Source: Brachionus manjavacas (taxonomy: Eukaryota > Rotifera > Eurotatoria > Ploima > Brachionidae). Taken from it: 64,000 nucleotides of DNA. Below the pieces are notes generated by a model, which was given only the letters and a program-made list of their open reading frames with translations, was not told the DNA's origin and made no database searches. The position numbers and the translations under genes are program-made. The DNA lies in contig JAHQIY010000036.1 of the NCBI GenBank assembly GCA_019054805.1, forward strand, positions 1-64,000, in the 5' to 3' direction. Position 1 is the first letter of the stretch. Every line of letters starts with the position of its first letter. Of the stretch, positions 42,001 through 55,800 are shown one piece after another.

Positions 42001-45000
42001 TACCAATCACTGAGTTTTCAAAATACTGCAGAATGGTCAATTTTTTAGCTACGATAATTATTAATAGCTCAAATTCAAGAGCGCAAAAAGTTCTACATGA
42101 TACAATTTTCAGGAGTCCAAAAAGATAAAAGGACAAGAAATTAGGCGACTTCGAAAAAGAGCAAAAAACCCATTTTTTGACGTTTTTCAAAAAGGTTTTT
42201 TGCAATGAATTTTTTAATTATGGAAAACCGAAGATTCCACTAGATAGATCTTGAAATTTTCTTGACTTTGGTTTTACAGATAAAAAAATGGTAAAAGATT
42301 TGAAAAGTTAAGCGTATGCGAAACATGCAAGTGATTACCAATCAATGAGTTTTCAAAACACTGCAGAATGGTCAATTTTTTAGCTACGATAATTATTAAT
42401 AGCTCAAATTCAAGAGCGCAAAAAGTTCTACATGATACAATTTTCAGGAGTCCAAAAAGTTAAAAGGACAAGAAATTAGGCGACTTCGAAAAAGAGCAAA
42501 AAACCCATTTTTTGACGTTTTTCAAAAAGGTTTTTTGCAATGAATTTTTCAAATTATGGAAAACCGAAGTTACCACTAGATAGATCTTGAAATTTTCTTG
42601 ACTTTGGCTTTTACAGATCAAAAAAAGGTCAAAGATTTGGAAAGTTATGCGTATGCGAAACATGCAAGTGATTACCAATCACTGAGTTTTCAAAATACTG
42701 CAGAATGGTCAATTTTTTAGCTACGATAATGATTAATAGCTGAAATTCAAGAGCGCAAAAAGTTCTACATGATACAATTTTCAGGAGTCCAAAAAGTTTA
42801 AAGGACAAGAAATTAGGCGACTTCGAAAAAGAGCAAAAAACCCATTTTTTGACGTTTTTCAGATAGCTTTTTTGCAATTTACTGTTCGAATTATGGAAAA
42901 CCGAAGATACCACTAGATAGATCTTGAAATTTACCTGACTTTGGCTTTTACAGATCAAAAAAAGGTCAAAGATTCGAAAAGTTATGCGCATGCGAAACTT
43001 GCAAGTGATTACCAATCACTGAGTTTTCAAAATACTGCAGAATGGTTAATTTTTTAGCTACGATAATGATTAATAGCTGAAATTAAAGAGCGCAAAAAGT
43101 TCTACATGATACAATTTTCAGGAGTCCAAAAAGTTTAAAGGACAAGAAATTAGGCGACTTCGAAAAAGAGCAAAAAACCCATTTTTTGACGTTTTTCAAA
43201 AAGTTTTTTTGCAATGAATTTTTCGAATTATGGAAAACCGAAGATACCACTACATAGATCTTGAAATTTTCTTGATTTTGGCCTTTACAGTAAAAAAATG
43301 GTAAAAGATTCGAAAAGTTATGCGCATGCGAAACATGCAAGTGATTACCAATCACTGAGTTTTCAAAATACTGCAGAATGGTCAATTTTTTAGCTACGAT
43401 AATGATTAATAGCTGAAATTCAAGAGCGCAAAAAGTTCTACATGATACAATTTTCAGGAGTCCAAAAAGTTTAAAGGACAAGAAATTAGGCGACTTCGAA
43501 AAAGAGCAAAAAACCCATTTTTTGACGTTTTTCAAAAAGGTTTTTTGCAATGAATTTTTCAAATTATGGAAAACCGAAGTTACCACTAGATAGATCTTGA
43601 AATTTTCTTGACTTTGGCTTTTACAGATCAAAAAAATGGTCAAAGATTTGAAAAGTTATGCGTATGCGAAACATGCAAGTGATTACCAATCACTGAGTTT
43701 TCAAAATACCGCAGAATGGTCAATTTTTTAGCTACGATAATTATTAATAGCTCAAATTCAAGAGCGCAAAAAGTTCTACATGATACAATTTACAGGAGTC
43801 CAAAAAGTTAAAAGGACAAGAAATTAGGCGACTTCGAAAAAGAGCAAAAAACCCATTTTTTGACGTTTTTCAAAAAGGTTTTTTGCAATGAATTTTTCGA
43901 ATTATGGAAAACCGAAGATACCACTAGATAGATCTTGAAATTTTCTTGACTTTGGCTTTTACAGATCAAAAAATGGTCAAAGATTTGAAAAGTTATGCGT
44001 ATGCGAAACATGCAAGTGATTACCAATCAATGAGTTTTCAAAACACTGCAGAATGGTCAATTTTTTAGCTACGATAATTATTAATAGCTCAAATTCAAGA
44101 GCGCAAAAAGTTCTACATGATACAATTTACAGGAGTCCAAAAAGTTAAAAGGACAAGAAATTAGGCGACTTCGAAAAAGAGCAAAAAACCCATTTTTTGA
44201 CGTTTTTCAAAAAGGTTTTTTGCAATGAATTTTTCAAATTATGGAAAACCGAAGATACCACTAGATAGATCTTGAAATTTTCTTGACTTTGGCTTTTACA
44301 GATCAAAAAAAGGTCAAAGATTTGAAAAGTTATGCGTATGCGAAACATGCAAGTGATTACCAATCACTGAGTTTTCAAAATACCGCAGAATGGTCAATTT
44401 TTTAGCTACGATAATTATTAATAGCTCAAATTCAAGAGCGCAAAAAGTTCTACATGATACAATTTTCAGGAGTCCAAAAAGTTTAAAGGACAAGAAATTA
44501 GGCGACTTCGAAAAAGAGCAAAAAACCCATTTTTTGACGTTTTTCAAAAAGGTTTTTTGCAATGAATTTTTTGAATTATGTAAAACCGAAGATACCACTA
44601 GATAGATCTTGAAATTTTCTTGACTTTGGTTTTACAGATAAAAAAATGGTAAAAGATTTGAAAAGTTATGCGTATGCGAAACATGCAAGTGATTACCAAT
44701 CACTGAGTTTTCAAAATACTGCAGAATGGTCAATTTTTTAGCTACGATAATTATTAATAGCTCAAATTCAAGAGCGCAAAAAGTTCTACATGATACAATT
44801 TTCAGGAGTCCAAAAAGTTAAAAGGACAAGAAATTAGGCGACTTCGAAAAAGAGCAAAAAACCCATTTTTTGACGTTTTTCAAAAAGGTTTTTTGCAATG
44901 AATTTTTCAAATTATGGAAAACCGAAGATACCACTAGATAGATCTTGAAATTTTCTTGACTTTGGCTTTTACAGATCAAAAAAATGGTCAAAGATTTGAA

Positions 45001-46839
45001 AAGTTATGCGTATGCGAAACATGCAAGTGATTACCAATCACTCAGTTTTCAAAATACCGCAGAATGGTCAATTTTATAGCTACGATAATTATTAATAGCT
45101 CAAATTCAAGAGCGCAAAAAGTTCTACATGATACAATTTACAGGAGTCCAAAAAGTTAAAAGGACAAGAAATTAGGCGACTTCGAAAAAGAGCAAAAAAC
45201 CCATTTTTTGACGTTTTTCAAAAAGGTTTTTTGCAATGAATTTTTCAAATTATGGAAAACCGAAGATACCACTAGATAGATCTTGAAATTTTCTTGACTT
45301 TGGCTTTTACAGATCAAAAAAAGGTCAAAGATTTGAAAAGTTATGCGTATGCGAAACATGCAAGTGATTACCAATCACTGAGTTTTCAAAATACCGCAGA
45401 ATGGTCAATTTTTTAGCTACGATAATGATTAATAGCTGAAATTCAAGAGCGCAAAAAGTTCTACATGATACAATTTTCAGGAGTCCAAAAAAATAAAAGG
45501 ACAAGAAATTAGGCGACTTCGAAAAAGAGCAAAAAACCCATTTTTTTACGTTTTTCAGATAGCTTTTTTGCAATGTACTGTTCGAATTATGGAAAACCGA
45601 AGATACCACTAGATAGATCTTGAAATTTTCTTGACTTTGGCTTTTACAGATAAAAAAATGGTAAAAGATTTGAAAAGTTATGCGTATGCGAAACATGCAA
45701 GTGATTACCAATCACTGAGTTTTCAAAATACTGCAGAATGGTCAATTTTTTAGCTACGATAATGATTAATAGCTCAAATTCAAGAGCGCAAAAAGTTCTA
45801 CATGATACAATTTTCAGGAGTCCAAAAAAATAAAAGGACAAGAAATTAGGCGACTTCGAAAAAGAGCAAAAAACCCATTTTTTGACGTTTTTCAAAAAGG
45901 TTTTTTGCAATGAATTTTTCAAATTATGGAAAACCGAAGATACCACTAGATAGATCTTGAAATTTTCTTGACTTTGGCTTTTACAGATCAAAAAAAGGTC
46001 AAAGATTTGGAAAGTTATGCGTATGCGAAACATGCAAGTGATTACCAATCACTGAGTTTTCAAAACACTGCAGAATGGTCAATTTTATAGCTACGATAAT
46101 TATTAATAGCTGAAATTCAAGAGCGCAAAAAGTTCTACATGATACAATTTTCAGGAGTCCAAAAAGTTTAAAGGACAAGAAATTAGGCGACTTCGAAAAA
46201 GAGCAAAAAACCCATTTTTTGACGTTTTTCAAAAAGGTTTTTTGCAATGAATTTTTCAAATTATGGAAAACCGAAGATACCACTAGATAGATCTTGAAAT
46301 TTTCTTGACTTTGGCCTTTACAGATCAAAAAAATGGTAAAAGATTTGAAAAGTTATGCGTATGCGAAACATGCAAGTGATTACCAATCACTGAGTTTTCA
46401 AAATACCGCAGAATGGTCAATTTTTTAGCTACGATAATTATTAATAGCTCAAATTCAAGAGCGCAAAAAGTTCTACATGATACAATTTTCAGGAGTCCAA
46501 AAAGTTAAAAGGACAAGAAATTAGGCGACTTCGAAAAAGAGCAAAAAACCCATTTTTTGACGTTTTTCAAAAAGGTTTTTTGCAATGAATTTTTCAAATT
46601 ATGTAAAACCGAAGATACCACTAGATAGATCTTGAAATTTTCTTGACTTTGGCTTTTACAGATAAAAAAATGGTAAAAGATTTGAAAAGTAATGCGTATG
46701 CGAAACATGCAAGTGATTACCAATAACTGAGTTTTCAAAATACTGCAGAATGGTCAATTTTTTAGCTACGATAATTATTAATAGCTCAAATTCAAGAGCG
46801 CAAAAAGTTCTACATGATACAATTTTCAGGAGTCCAAAA

Positions 46840-49800
46840 AGTTAAAAGGACAAGAAATTAGGCGACTTCGAAAAAGAGCAAAAAACCCATTTTTTGACGT
46901 TTTTCAAAAAGGTTTTTTGCAATGAATTTTTCAAATTATGGAAAACCGAAGATACCACTAGATAGATCTTGAAATTTTCTTGACTTTGGCTTTTACAGAT
47001 CAAAAAAGGTCAAAGATTTGAAAAGTTATGCGTATGCGAAACATGCAAGTGATTACCAATCACTGAGTTTTCAAAATACCGCAGAATGGTCAATTTTTTA
47101 GCTACGATAATTATTAATAGCTCAAATTCAAGAGCGCAAAAAGTTCTACATGATACAATTTTCAGGAGTCCAAAAAGTTTAAAGGACAAGAAATTAGGCG
47201 ACTTCGAAAAAGAGCAAAAAACCCATTTTTTGACGTTTTTCAGATAGCTTTTTTGCAATGTACTGTTCGAATTATGGAAAACCGAAGATACCACTAGATA
47301 GATCTTGAAATTTTCCTGACTTTGGTTTTACAGATAAAAAAATGGTAAAAGATTCGAAAAGTTATGCGCATGCGAAACATGCAAGTGATTACCAATCACT
47401 GAGTTTTCAAAATACTGCAGAATGGTTAATTTTTTAGCTACGATAATGATTAATAGCTCAAATTCAAGAGCGCAAAAAGTTCTACATGATACAATTTACA
47501 GGAGTCCAAAAAGTAAAAGGACAAGAAATTAGGCGACTTCGAAAAAGAGCAAAAAACCCATTTTTTGACGTTTTTCAAAAGGGTTTTTTGCAATGAATTT
47601 TTCGATTTATGCAAAACCGAAGATACCACTAGATAGATCTTGAAATTTTTTGACTTTGGCTTTAACAGATCAAAAAAAGGTCAAAGATTTGAAAAGTTAT
47701 GCGTATGCGAAACATGCAAGTGATTACCAATCACTGAGTTTTCAAAACACTGCAGAATGGTCAATTTTTTAGCTACGATAATTATTAATAGCTCAAATTC
47801 AAGAGCGCAAAAAGTTCTACATGATACAATTTTCAGGAGTCCAAAAAGTTAAAAGGACAAGAAATTAGGCGACTTCGAAAAAGAGCAAAAAACCCATTTT
47901 TTGACGTTTTTCAAAAAGGTTTTTTGCAATGAATTTTTCAAATTATGGAAAACCGAAGATACCACTAGATAGATCTTGAAATTTTCTTGACTTTGGCTTT
48001 TACAGATCAAAAAAAGGTCAAAGATTTGAAAAGTTATGCGTATGCGAAACATGCAAGTGATTACCAATCAATGAGTTTTCAAAACACTGCAGAATGGTCA
48101 ATTTTTTAGCTACGATAATTATTAATAGCTGAAATTCAAGAGCGCAAAAAGTTCTACATGATACAATTTTCAGGAGTCCAAAAAGTTTAAAGGACAAGAA
48201 ATTAGGCGACTTCGAAAAAGAGCAAAAAACCCATTTTTTGACGTTTTTCAAAAAGGTTTTTTGCAATGAATTTTTCAAATTATGTAAAACCGAAGATACC
48301 ACTAGATAGATCTTGAAATTTTTTGACTTTGGCTTATACAGATCAAAAAAAGGTCAAAGATTTGAAAAGTTATGCGTATGCGAAACATGCAAGTGATTAC
48401 CAATCACTGAGTTTTCAAAACACTGCAGAATGGTCAATTTTTTAGCTACGATAATTATTAATAGCTCAAATTCAAGAGCGCAAAAAGTTCTACATGATAC
48501 AATTTTCAGGAGTCCAAAAAGTTAAAAGGATAAGAAATTAGGCGACTTCGAAAAAGAGCAAAAAACCCATTTTTTGACGTTTTTCAAAAAGGTTTTTTGC
48601 AATGAATTTTTCAAATTATGGAAAACCGAAGATACCACTAGATAGATCTTGAAATTTTCTTGACTTTGGCTTTTACAGATAAAAAAATGGTAAAAGATTT
48701 GAAAAGTAATGCGTATGCGAAACATGCAAGTGATTACCAATCACTGAGTTTTCAAAATACTGCAGAATGGTCAATTTTTTAGCTACGATAATTATTAATA
48801 GCTCAAATTCAAGAGCGCAAAAAGTTCTACATGATACAATTTTCAGGAGTCCAAAAAGTTAAAAGGACAAGAAATTAGGCGACTTCGAAAAAGAGCAAAA
48901 AACCCATTTTTTGACGTTTTTCAAAAAGGTTTTTTGCAATGAATTTTTCAAATTATGGAAAACCGAAGATACCACTAGATAGATCTTGAAATTTTCTTGA
49001 CTTTGGCTTTAACAGATCAAAAAAAGGTCAAAGATTTGAAAAGTTATGCGTATGCGAAACATGCAAGTGATTACCAATCAATGAGTTTTCAAAACACTGC
49101 AGAATGTTCAATTTTTTAGCTACGATAATTATTAATAGCTCAAATTCAAGAGCGCAAAAAGTTCTACATGATACAATTTTCAGGAGTCCAAAAAATTTAA
49201 AGGACAAGAAATTAGGCGACTTCGAAAAAGAGCAAAAAACCCATTTTTTGACGTTTTTCAGATAGCTTTTTTGCAATGAATTTTTCGAATAATGGAAAAC
49301 CAAAGATACCACTAGATAGATCTTGAAATTTTCTTGACTTTGGCTTTTACAGATCAAAAAAATGGTAAAAGATTTGAAAAGTTATGCGTATGCGAAACAT
49401 GCAAGTGATTACCAATCACTGAGTTTTCAAAACACTGCAGAATGGTCAATTTTTTAGCTACGATAATTATTAATAGCTCAAATTCAAGAGCGCAAAAAGT
49501 TCTACATGATACAATTTACAGGAGTCCAAAAAGTTAAAAGGACAAGAAATTAGGCGACTTCGAAAAAGAGCAAAAAACCCATTTTTTGACGTTTTTCAAA
49601 AAGGTTTTTTGCAATGAATTTTTCAAATTATGGAAAACCGAAGATACCACTAGATAGATCTTGAAATTTTCTTGACTTTGGCTTTTACAGATCAAAAAAT
49701 GGTCAAAGATTTGGAAAGTTATGCGTATGCGAAACATGCAAGTGATTACCAATCACTGAGTTTTCAAAACACTGCAGAATGGTCAATTTTTTAGCTACGA

Positions 49801-52800
49801 TAATTATTAATAGCTCAAATTCAAGAGCGCAAAAAGTTCTACATGATACAATTTACAGGAGTCCAAAAAGTTAAAAGGACAAGAAATTAGGCGACTTCGA
49901 AAAAGAGCAAAAAACCCATTTTTTGACGTTTTTCAAAAAGGTTTTTTGCAATGAATTTTTCAAATTATGGAAAACCGAAGATACCACTAGATAGATCTTG
50001 AAATTTTCTTGACTTTGGCTTTTACAGATCAAAAAAAGGTCAAAGATTTGAAAAGTTATGCGTATGCGAAACATGCAAGTGATTACCAATCACTCAGTTT
50101 TCAAAATACCGCAGAATGGTCAATTTTATAGCTACGATAATTATTAATAGCTCAAATTCAAGAGCGCAAAAAGTTCTACATGATACATTTTTCAGGAGTC
50201 CAAAAAGTTAAAAGGACAAGAAATTAGGCGACTTCGAAAAAGAGCAAAAAACCCATTTTTTGACGTTTTTCAAAAAGGTTTTTTGCAATGAATTTTTCAA
50301 ATTATGGAAAACCGAAGTTACCACTAGATAGATCTTGAAATTTTCTTGACTTTGGCTTTTACAGATCAAAAAAGGTCAAAGATTTGAAAAGTTATGCGTA
50401 TGCGAAACATGCAAGTGATTACCAATCACTGAGTTTTCAAAACACTGCAGAATGTTCAATTTTTTAGCTACGATAATTATTAATAGCTGAAATTCAAGAG
50501 CGCAAAAAGTTCTACATGATACAATTTTCAGGAGTCCAAAAAGTTTAAAGGACAAGAAATTAGGCGACTTCGAAAAAGAGCAAAAAACCCATTTTTTGAC
50601 GTTTTTCAAAAAGGTTTTTTGCAATGAATTTTTCAAATTATGTAAAACCGAAGATACCACTAGATAGATCTTGAAATTTTCTTGACTTTGGCTTTTACAG
50701 ATAAAAAAATGGTAAAAGATTTGAAAAGTAATGCGTATGCGAAACATGCAAGTGATTACCAATCACTGAGTTTTCAAAATACTGCAGAATGGTCAATTTT
50801 TTAGCTACGATAATTATTAATAGCTCAAATTCAAGAGCGCAAAAAGTTCTACATGATACAATTTACAGGAGTCCAAAAAGTTAAAAGGACAAGAAATTAG
50901 GCGACTTCGAAAAAGAGCAAAAAACCCATTTTTTGACGTTTTTCAAAAAGGTTTTTTGCAATGAATTTTTCAAATTATGGAAAACCGAAGTTACCACTAG
51001 ATAGATCTTGAAATTTTCTTGACTTTGGCTTTTACAGATCAAAAAAATGGTAAAAGATTTGAAAAGTTATGCGTATGCGAAACATGCAAGTGATTACCAA
51101 TCACTGAGTTTTCAAAACACTGCAGAATGGTCAATTTTTTAGCTACGATAATTATTAATAGCTCAAATTCAAGAGCGCAAAAAGTTCTACATGATACAAT
51201 TTACAGGAGTCCAAAAAGTTAAAAGGACAAGAAATTAGGCGACTTCGAAAAAGAGCAAAAAACCCATTTTTTGACGTTTTTCAAAAAGGTTTTTTGCAAT
51301 GAATTTTTCAAATTATGGAAAACCGAAGTTACCACTAGATAGATCTTGAAATTTTCTTGACTTTGGCTTTTACAGATCAAAAAAAGGTCAAAGATTTGAA
51401 AAGTTATGCGTATGCGAAACATGCAAGTGATTACCAATCACTGAGTTTTCAAAACACTGCAGAATGGTCAATTTTTTAGCTACGATAATTATTAATAGCT
51501 GAAATTCAAGAGCGCAAAAAGTTCTACATGATACAATTTTCAGGAGTCCAAAAAGTTTAAAGGACAAGAAATTAGGCGACTTCGAAAAAGAGCAAAAAAC
51601 CCATTTTTTGACGTTTTTCAAAAAGGTTTTTTGCAATGAATTTTTCAAATTATGGAAAACCGAAGTTACCACTAGATAGATCTTGAAATTTTCTTGACTT
51701 TGGCTTTTACAGATCAAAAAAATGGTAAAAGATTTGAAAAGTTATGCGTATGCGAAACATGCAAGTGATTACCAATCACTGAGTTTTCAAAACACTGCAG
51801 AATGGTCATTGTTTTAGCTACGATAATTATTAATAGCTCAAATTCAAGAGCGCAAAAAGTTCTACATGATACAATTTACAGGAGTCCAAAAAGTTAAAAG
51901 GACAAGAAATTAGGCGACTTCGAAAAAGAGCAAAAAACCCATTTTTTGACGTTTTTCAAAAAGGTTTTTTGCAATGAATTTTTCAAATTATGGAAAACCG
52001 AAGTTACCACTAGATAGATCTTGAAATTTTCTTGACTTTGGCTTTTACAGATCAAAAAAATGGTAAAAGATTTGAAAAGTTATGCGTATGCGAAACATGC
52101 AAGTGATTACCAATCACTGAGTTTTCAAAACACTGCAGAATGTTCAATTTTTTAGCTACGATAATTATTTAATAGCTCAAATTAAAGAGCGCAAAAAGTT
52201 CTACATGATACAATTTACAGGAGTCCAAAAAGTTAAAAGGACAAGAAATTAGGCGACTTCGAAAAAGAGCAAAAAACCCATTTTTTGACGTTTTTCAAAA
52301 AGGTTTTTTGCAATGAATTTTTCAAATTATGGAAAACCGAAGTTACCACTAGATAGATCTTGAAATTTTCTTGACTTTGGCTTTTACAGATCAAAAAAAG
52401 GTCAAAGATTTGAAAAGTTATGCGTATGCGAAACATGCAAGTGATTACCAATCACTGAGTTTTCAAAACACTGCAGAATGTTCAATTTTTTAGCTACGAT
52501 AATTATTAATAGCTGAAATTCAAGAGCGCAAAAAGTTCTACATGATACAATTTTCAGGAGTCCAAAAAGTTTAAAGGACAAGAAATTAGGCGACTTCGAA
52601 AAAGAGCAAAAAACCCATTTTTTGACGTTTTTCAGATAGGTTTTTTTGCAATGAATTTTTCGAATTATGGAAAACCGAAGATACCACTAGATAGATCTTG
52701 AAATTTTCTTGACTTTGGCCTTTACAGATAAAAAAATGGTAAAAGATTTGAAAAGTTATGCGTTTGCGAAACATGCAAGTGATTACCAATCACTGAGTTT

Positions 52801-55800
52801 TCAAAACACTGCAGAATGTTCAATTTTTTAGCTACGATAATTATTAATAGCTCAAATTCAAGAGCGCAAAAAGTTCTACATGATACAATTTACAGGAGTC
52901 CAAAAAGTTAAAAGGATAAGAAATTAGGCGACTTCGAAAAAGAGCAAAAAACCCATTTTTTGACGTTTTTCAAAAAGGTTTTTTGCAATGAATTTTTCAA
53001 ATTATGGAAAACCGAAGTTACCACTAGATAGATCTTGAAATTTTCTTGACTTTGGCTTTTACAGATCAAAAAAAGGTCAAAGATTTGGAAAGTTATGCGT
53101 ATGCGAAACATGCAAGTGATTACCAATCACTGAGTTTTCAAAATACTGCAGAATGTTCAATTTTTTAGCTACGATAATGATTAATAGCTGAAATTCAAGA
53201 GCGCAAAAAGTTCTACATGATACAATTTTCAGGAGTCCAAAAAGTTTAAAGGACAAGAAATTAGGCGACTTCGAAAAAGAGCAAAAAACCCATTTTTTGA
53301 AGTTTTTCCGATAGCTTTTTAGCAATGAATTTTTCGAATTATGGAAAACCGAAGTTACCACTAGATAGATCTTGAAATTTTCTTGACTTTGGCCTTTACA
53401 GATAAAAAAATGGTAAAAGATTTGAAAAGTTATGCGTTTGCGAAACATGCAAGTGATTACCAATCACTGAGTTTTCAAAACACTGCAGAATGGTCAATTT
53501 TTTAGCTACGATAATTATTAATAGCTCAAATTCAAGAGCGCAAAAAGTTCTACATGATACAATTTACAGGAGTCAAAAAAGTTAAAAGGATAAGAAATTA
53601 GGCGACTTCGAAAAAGAGCAAAAAACCCATTTTTTGACGTTTTTCAAAAAGGTTTTTTGCAATGAATTTTTCGAATTATGGAAAACCGAAGATACCACTA
53701 GATAGATCTTGAAATTTTCTTGACTTTGGCTTTTACAGATCAAAAAAAGGTCAAAGATTTGGAAAGTTATGCGTATGCGAAACATGCAAGTGATTACCAA
53801 TCACTGAGTTTTCAAAATACTGCAGAATGTTCAATTTTTTAGCTACGATAATGATTAATAGCTGAAATTCAAGAGCGCAAAAAGTTCTACATGATACAAT
53901 TTTCAGGAGTCCAAAAAGTTTAAAGGACAAGAAATTAGGCGACTTCGAAAAAGAGCAAAAAACCCATTTTTTGACGTTTTTCAAAAAGGTTTTTTGCAAT
54001 GAATTTTTCAAATTATGGAAAACCGAAGTTACCACTAGATAGATCTTGAAATTTTCTTGACTTTGGCTTTTACAGATCAAAATAGGTCAAAGATTTGAAA
54101 AGTTATGCGTATGCGAAACATGCAAGTGATTACCAAACACTGAGTTTTCAAAACACTGCAGAATGTTCAATTTTTTAGCTACGATAATTATTAATAGCTG
54201 AAATTCAAGAGCGCAAAAAGTTCTACATGATACAATTTTCAGGAGTCCAAAAAGTTTAAAGGACAAGAAATTAGGCGACTTCGAAAAAGAGCAAAAAACC
54301 CATTTTTTGACGTTTTTCAGATAGCTTTTTTGCAATGAATTTTTCGAATTATGGAAAACCGAAGATACCACTAGATAGATCTTGAAATTTTCTTGACTTT
54401 GGCCTTTACAGATAAAAAAATGGTAAAAGATTTGAAAAGTTATGCGTATGCGAAACATGCAAGTGATTACCAATCACTGAGTTTTCAAAACACTGCAGAA
54501 TGTTCAATTTTTTAGCTACGATAATTATTAATAGCTCAAATTCAAGAGCGCAAAAAGTTCTACATGATACAATTTACAGGAGTCAAAAAAGTTAAAAGGA
54601 TAAGAAATTAGGCGACTTCGAAAAAGAGCAAAAAACCCATTTTTTGACGTTTTTCAAATAGGTTTTTTGCAATGAATTTTTCAAATTATGGAAAACCGAA
54701 GTTACCACTAGATAGATCTTGAAATTTTCTTGACTTTGGCTTTTACAGATCAAAAAAAGGTCAAAGATTTGAAAAGTTATGCGTATGCGAAACATGCAAG
54801 TGATTACCAATCACTGAGTTTTCAAAACACTGCAGAATGTTCAATTTTTTAGCTACGATAATTATTAATAGCTGAAATTCAAGAGCGCAAAAAGTTCTAC
54901 ATGATACAATTTTCAGGAGTCCAAAAAGTTTAAAGGACAAGAAATTAGGCGACTTCGAAAAAGAGCAAAAAACCCATTTTTTGACGTTTTTCAAAAAGGT
55001 TTTTTGCAATGAATTTTTCAAATTATGGAAAACCGAAGTTACCACTAGATAGATCTTGAAATTTTCTTGACTTTGGCTTTTACAGATCAAAAAAATGTCA
55101 AAGATTTGAAAAGTTATTCGTATGCGAAACATGCAAGTGATTAGCAATCACTGAGTTTTCAAAACACTGCAGAATGTTCAATTTTTTAGCTACGATAATG
55201 ATTAATAGCTTAAATTCAAGAGCGCAAAAAGTTCTACATGATACAATTTTCAGGAGTCCAAAAAGTTTAAAGGACAAGAAATTAGGCGACTTCGAAAAAG
55301 AGCAAAAAACCCATTTTTTGACGTTTTTCCGATAGCTTTTTTGCAATGAATTTTTCGAATAATGGAAAACCAAAGATACCACTAGATAGATCTTGAAATT
55401 TTCTTGACTTTGGCCTTTACAGATCAAAAAAATGGTAAAAGATTTGAAAAGTTATGCGTATGCGAAACATGCAAGTGATTACCAATCACTGAGTTTTCAA
55501 AACACTGCAGAATGTTCAATTTTTTAGCTACGATAATTATTAATTGCTCATATTCAAGAGCGCAAAAAGTTCTACATGATACTATTTACAGGAGTCCAAA
55601 AAGTTAAAAGGATAAGAAATTAGGCGACTTCGAAAAAGAGCAAAAAACCCATTTTTTGACGTTTTTCAAAAAGGTTTTTTGCAATGAATTTTTCAAATTA
55701 TGGAAAACCGAAGTTACCACTAGATAGATCTTGAAATTTTCTTGACTTTGGCTTTTACAGATCAAAAAAAGGTCAAAGATTTCAAAAGTTATGCGTTTGC

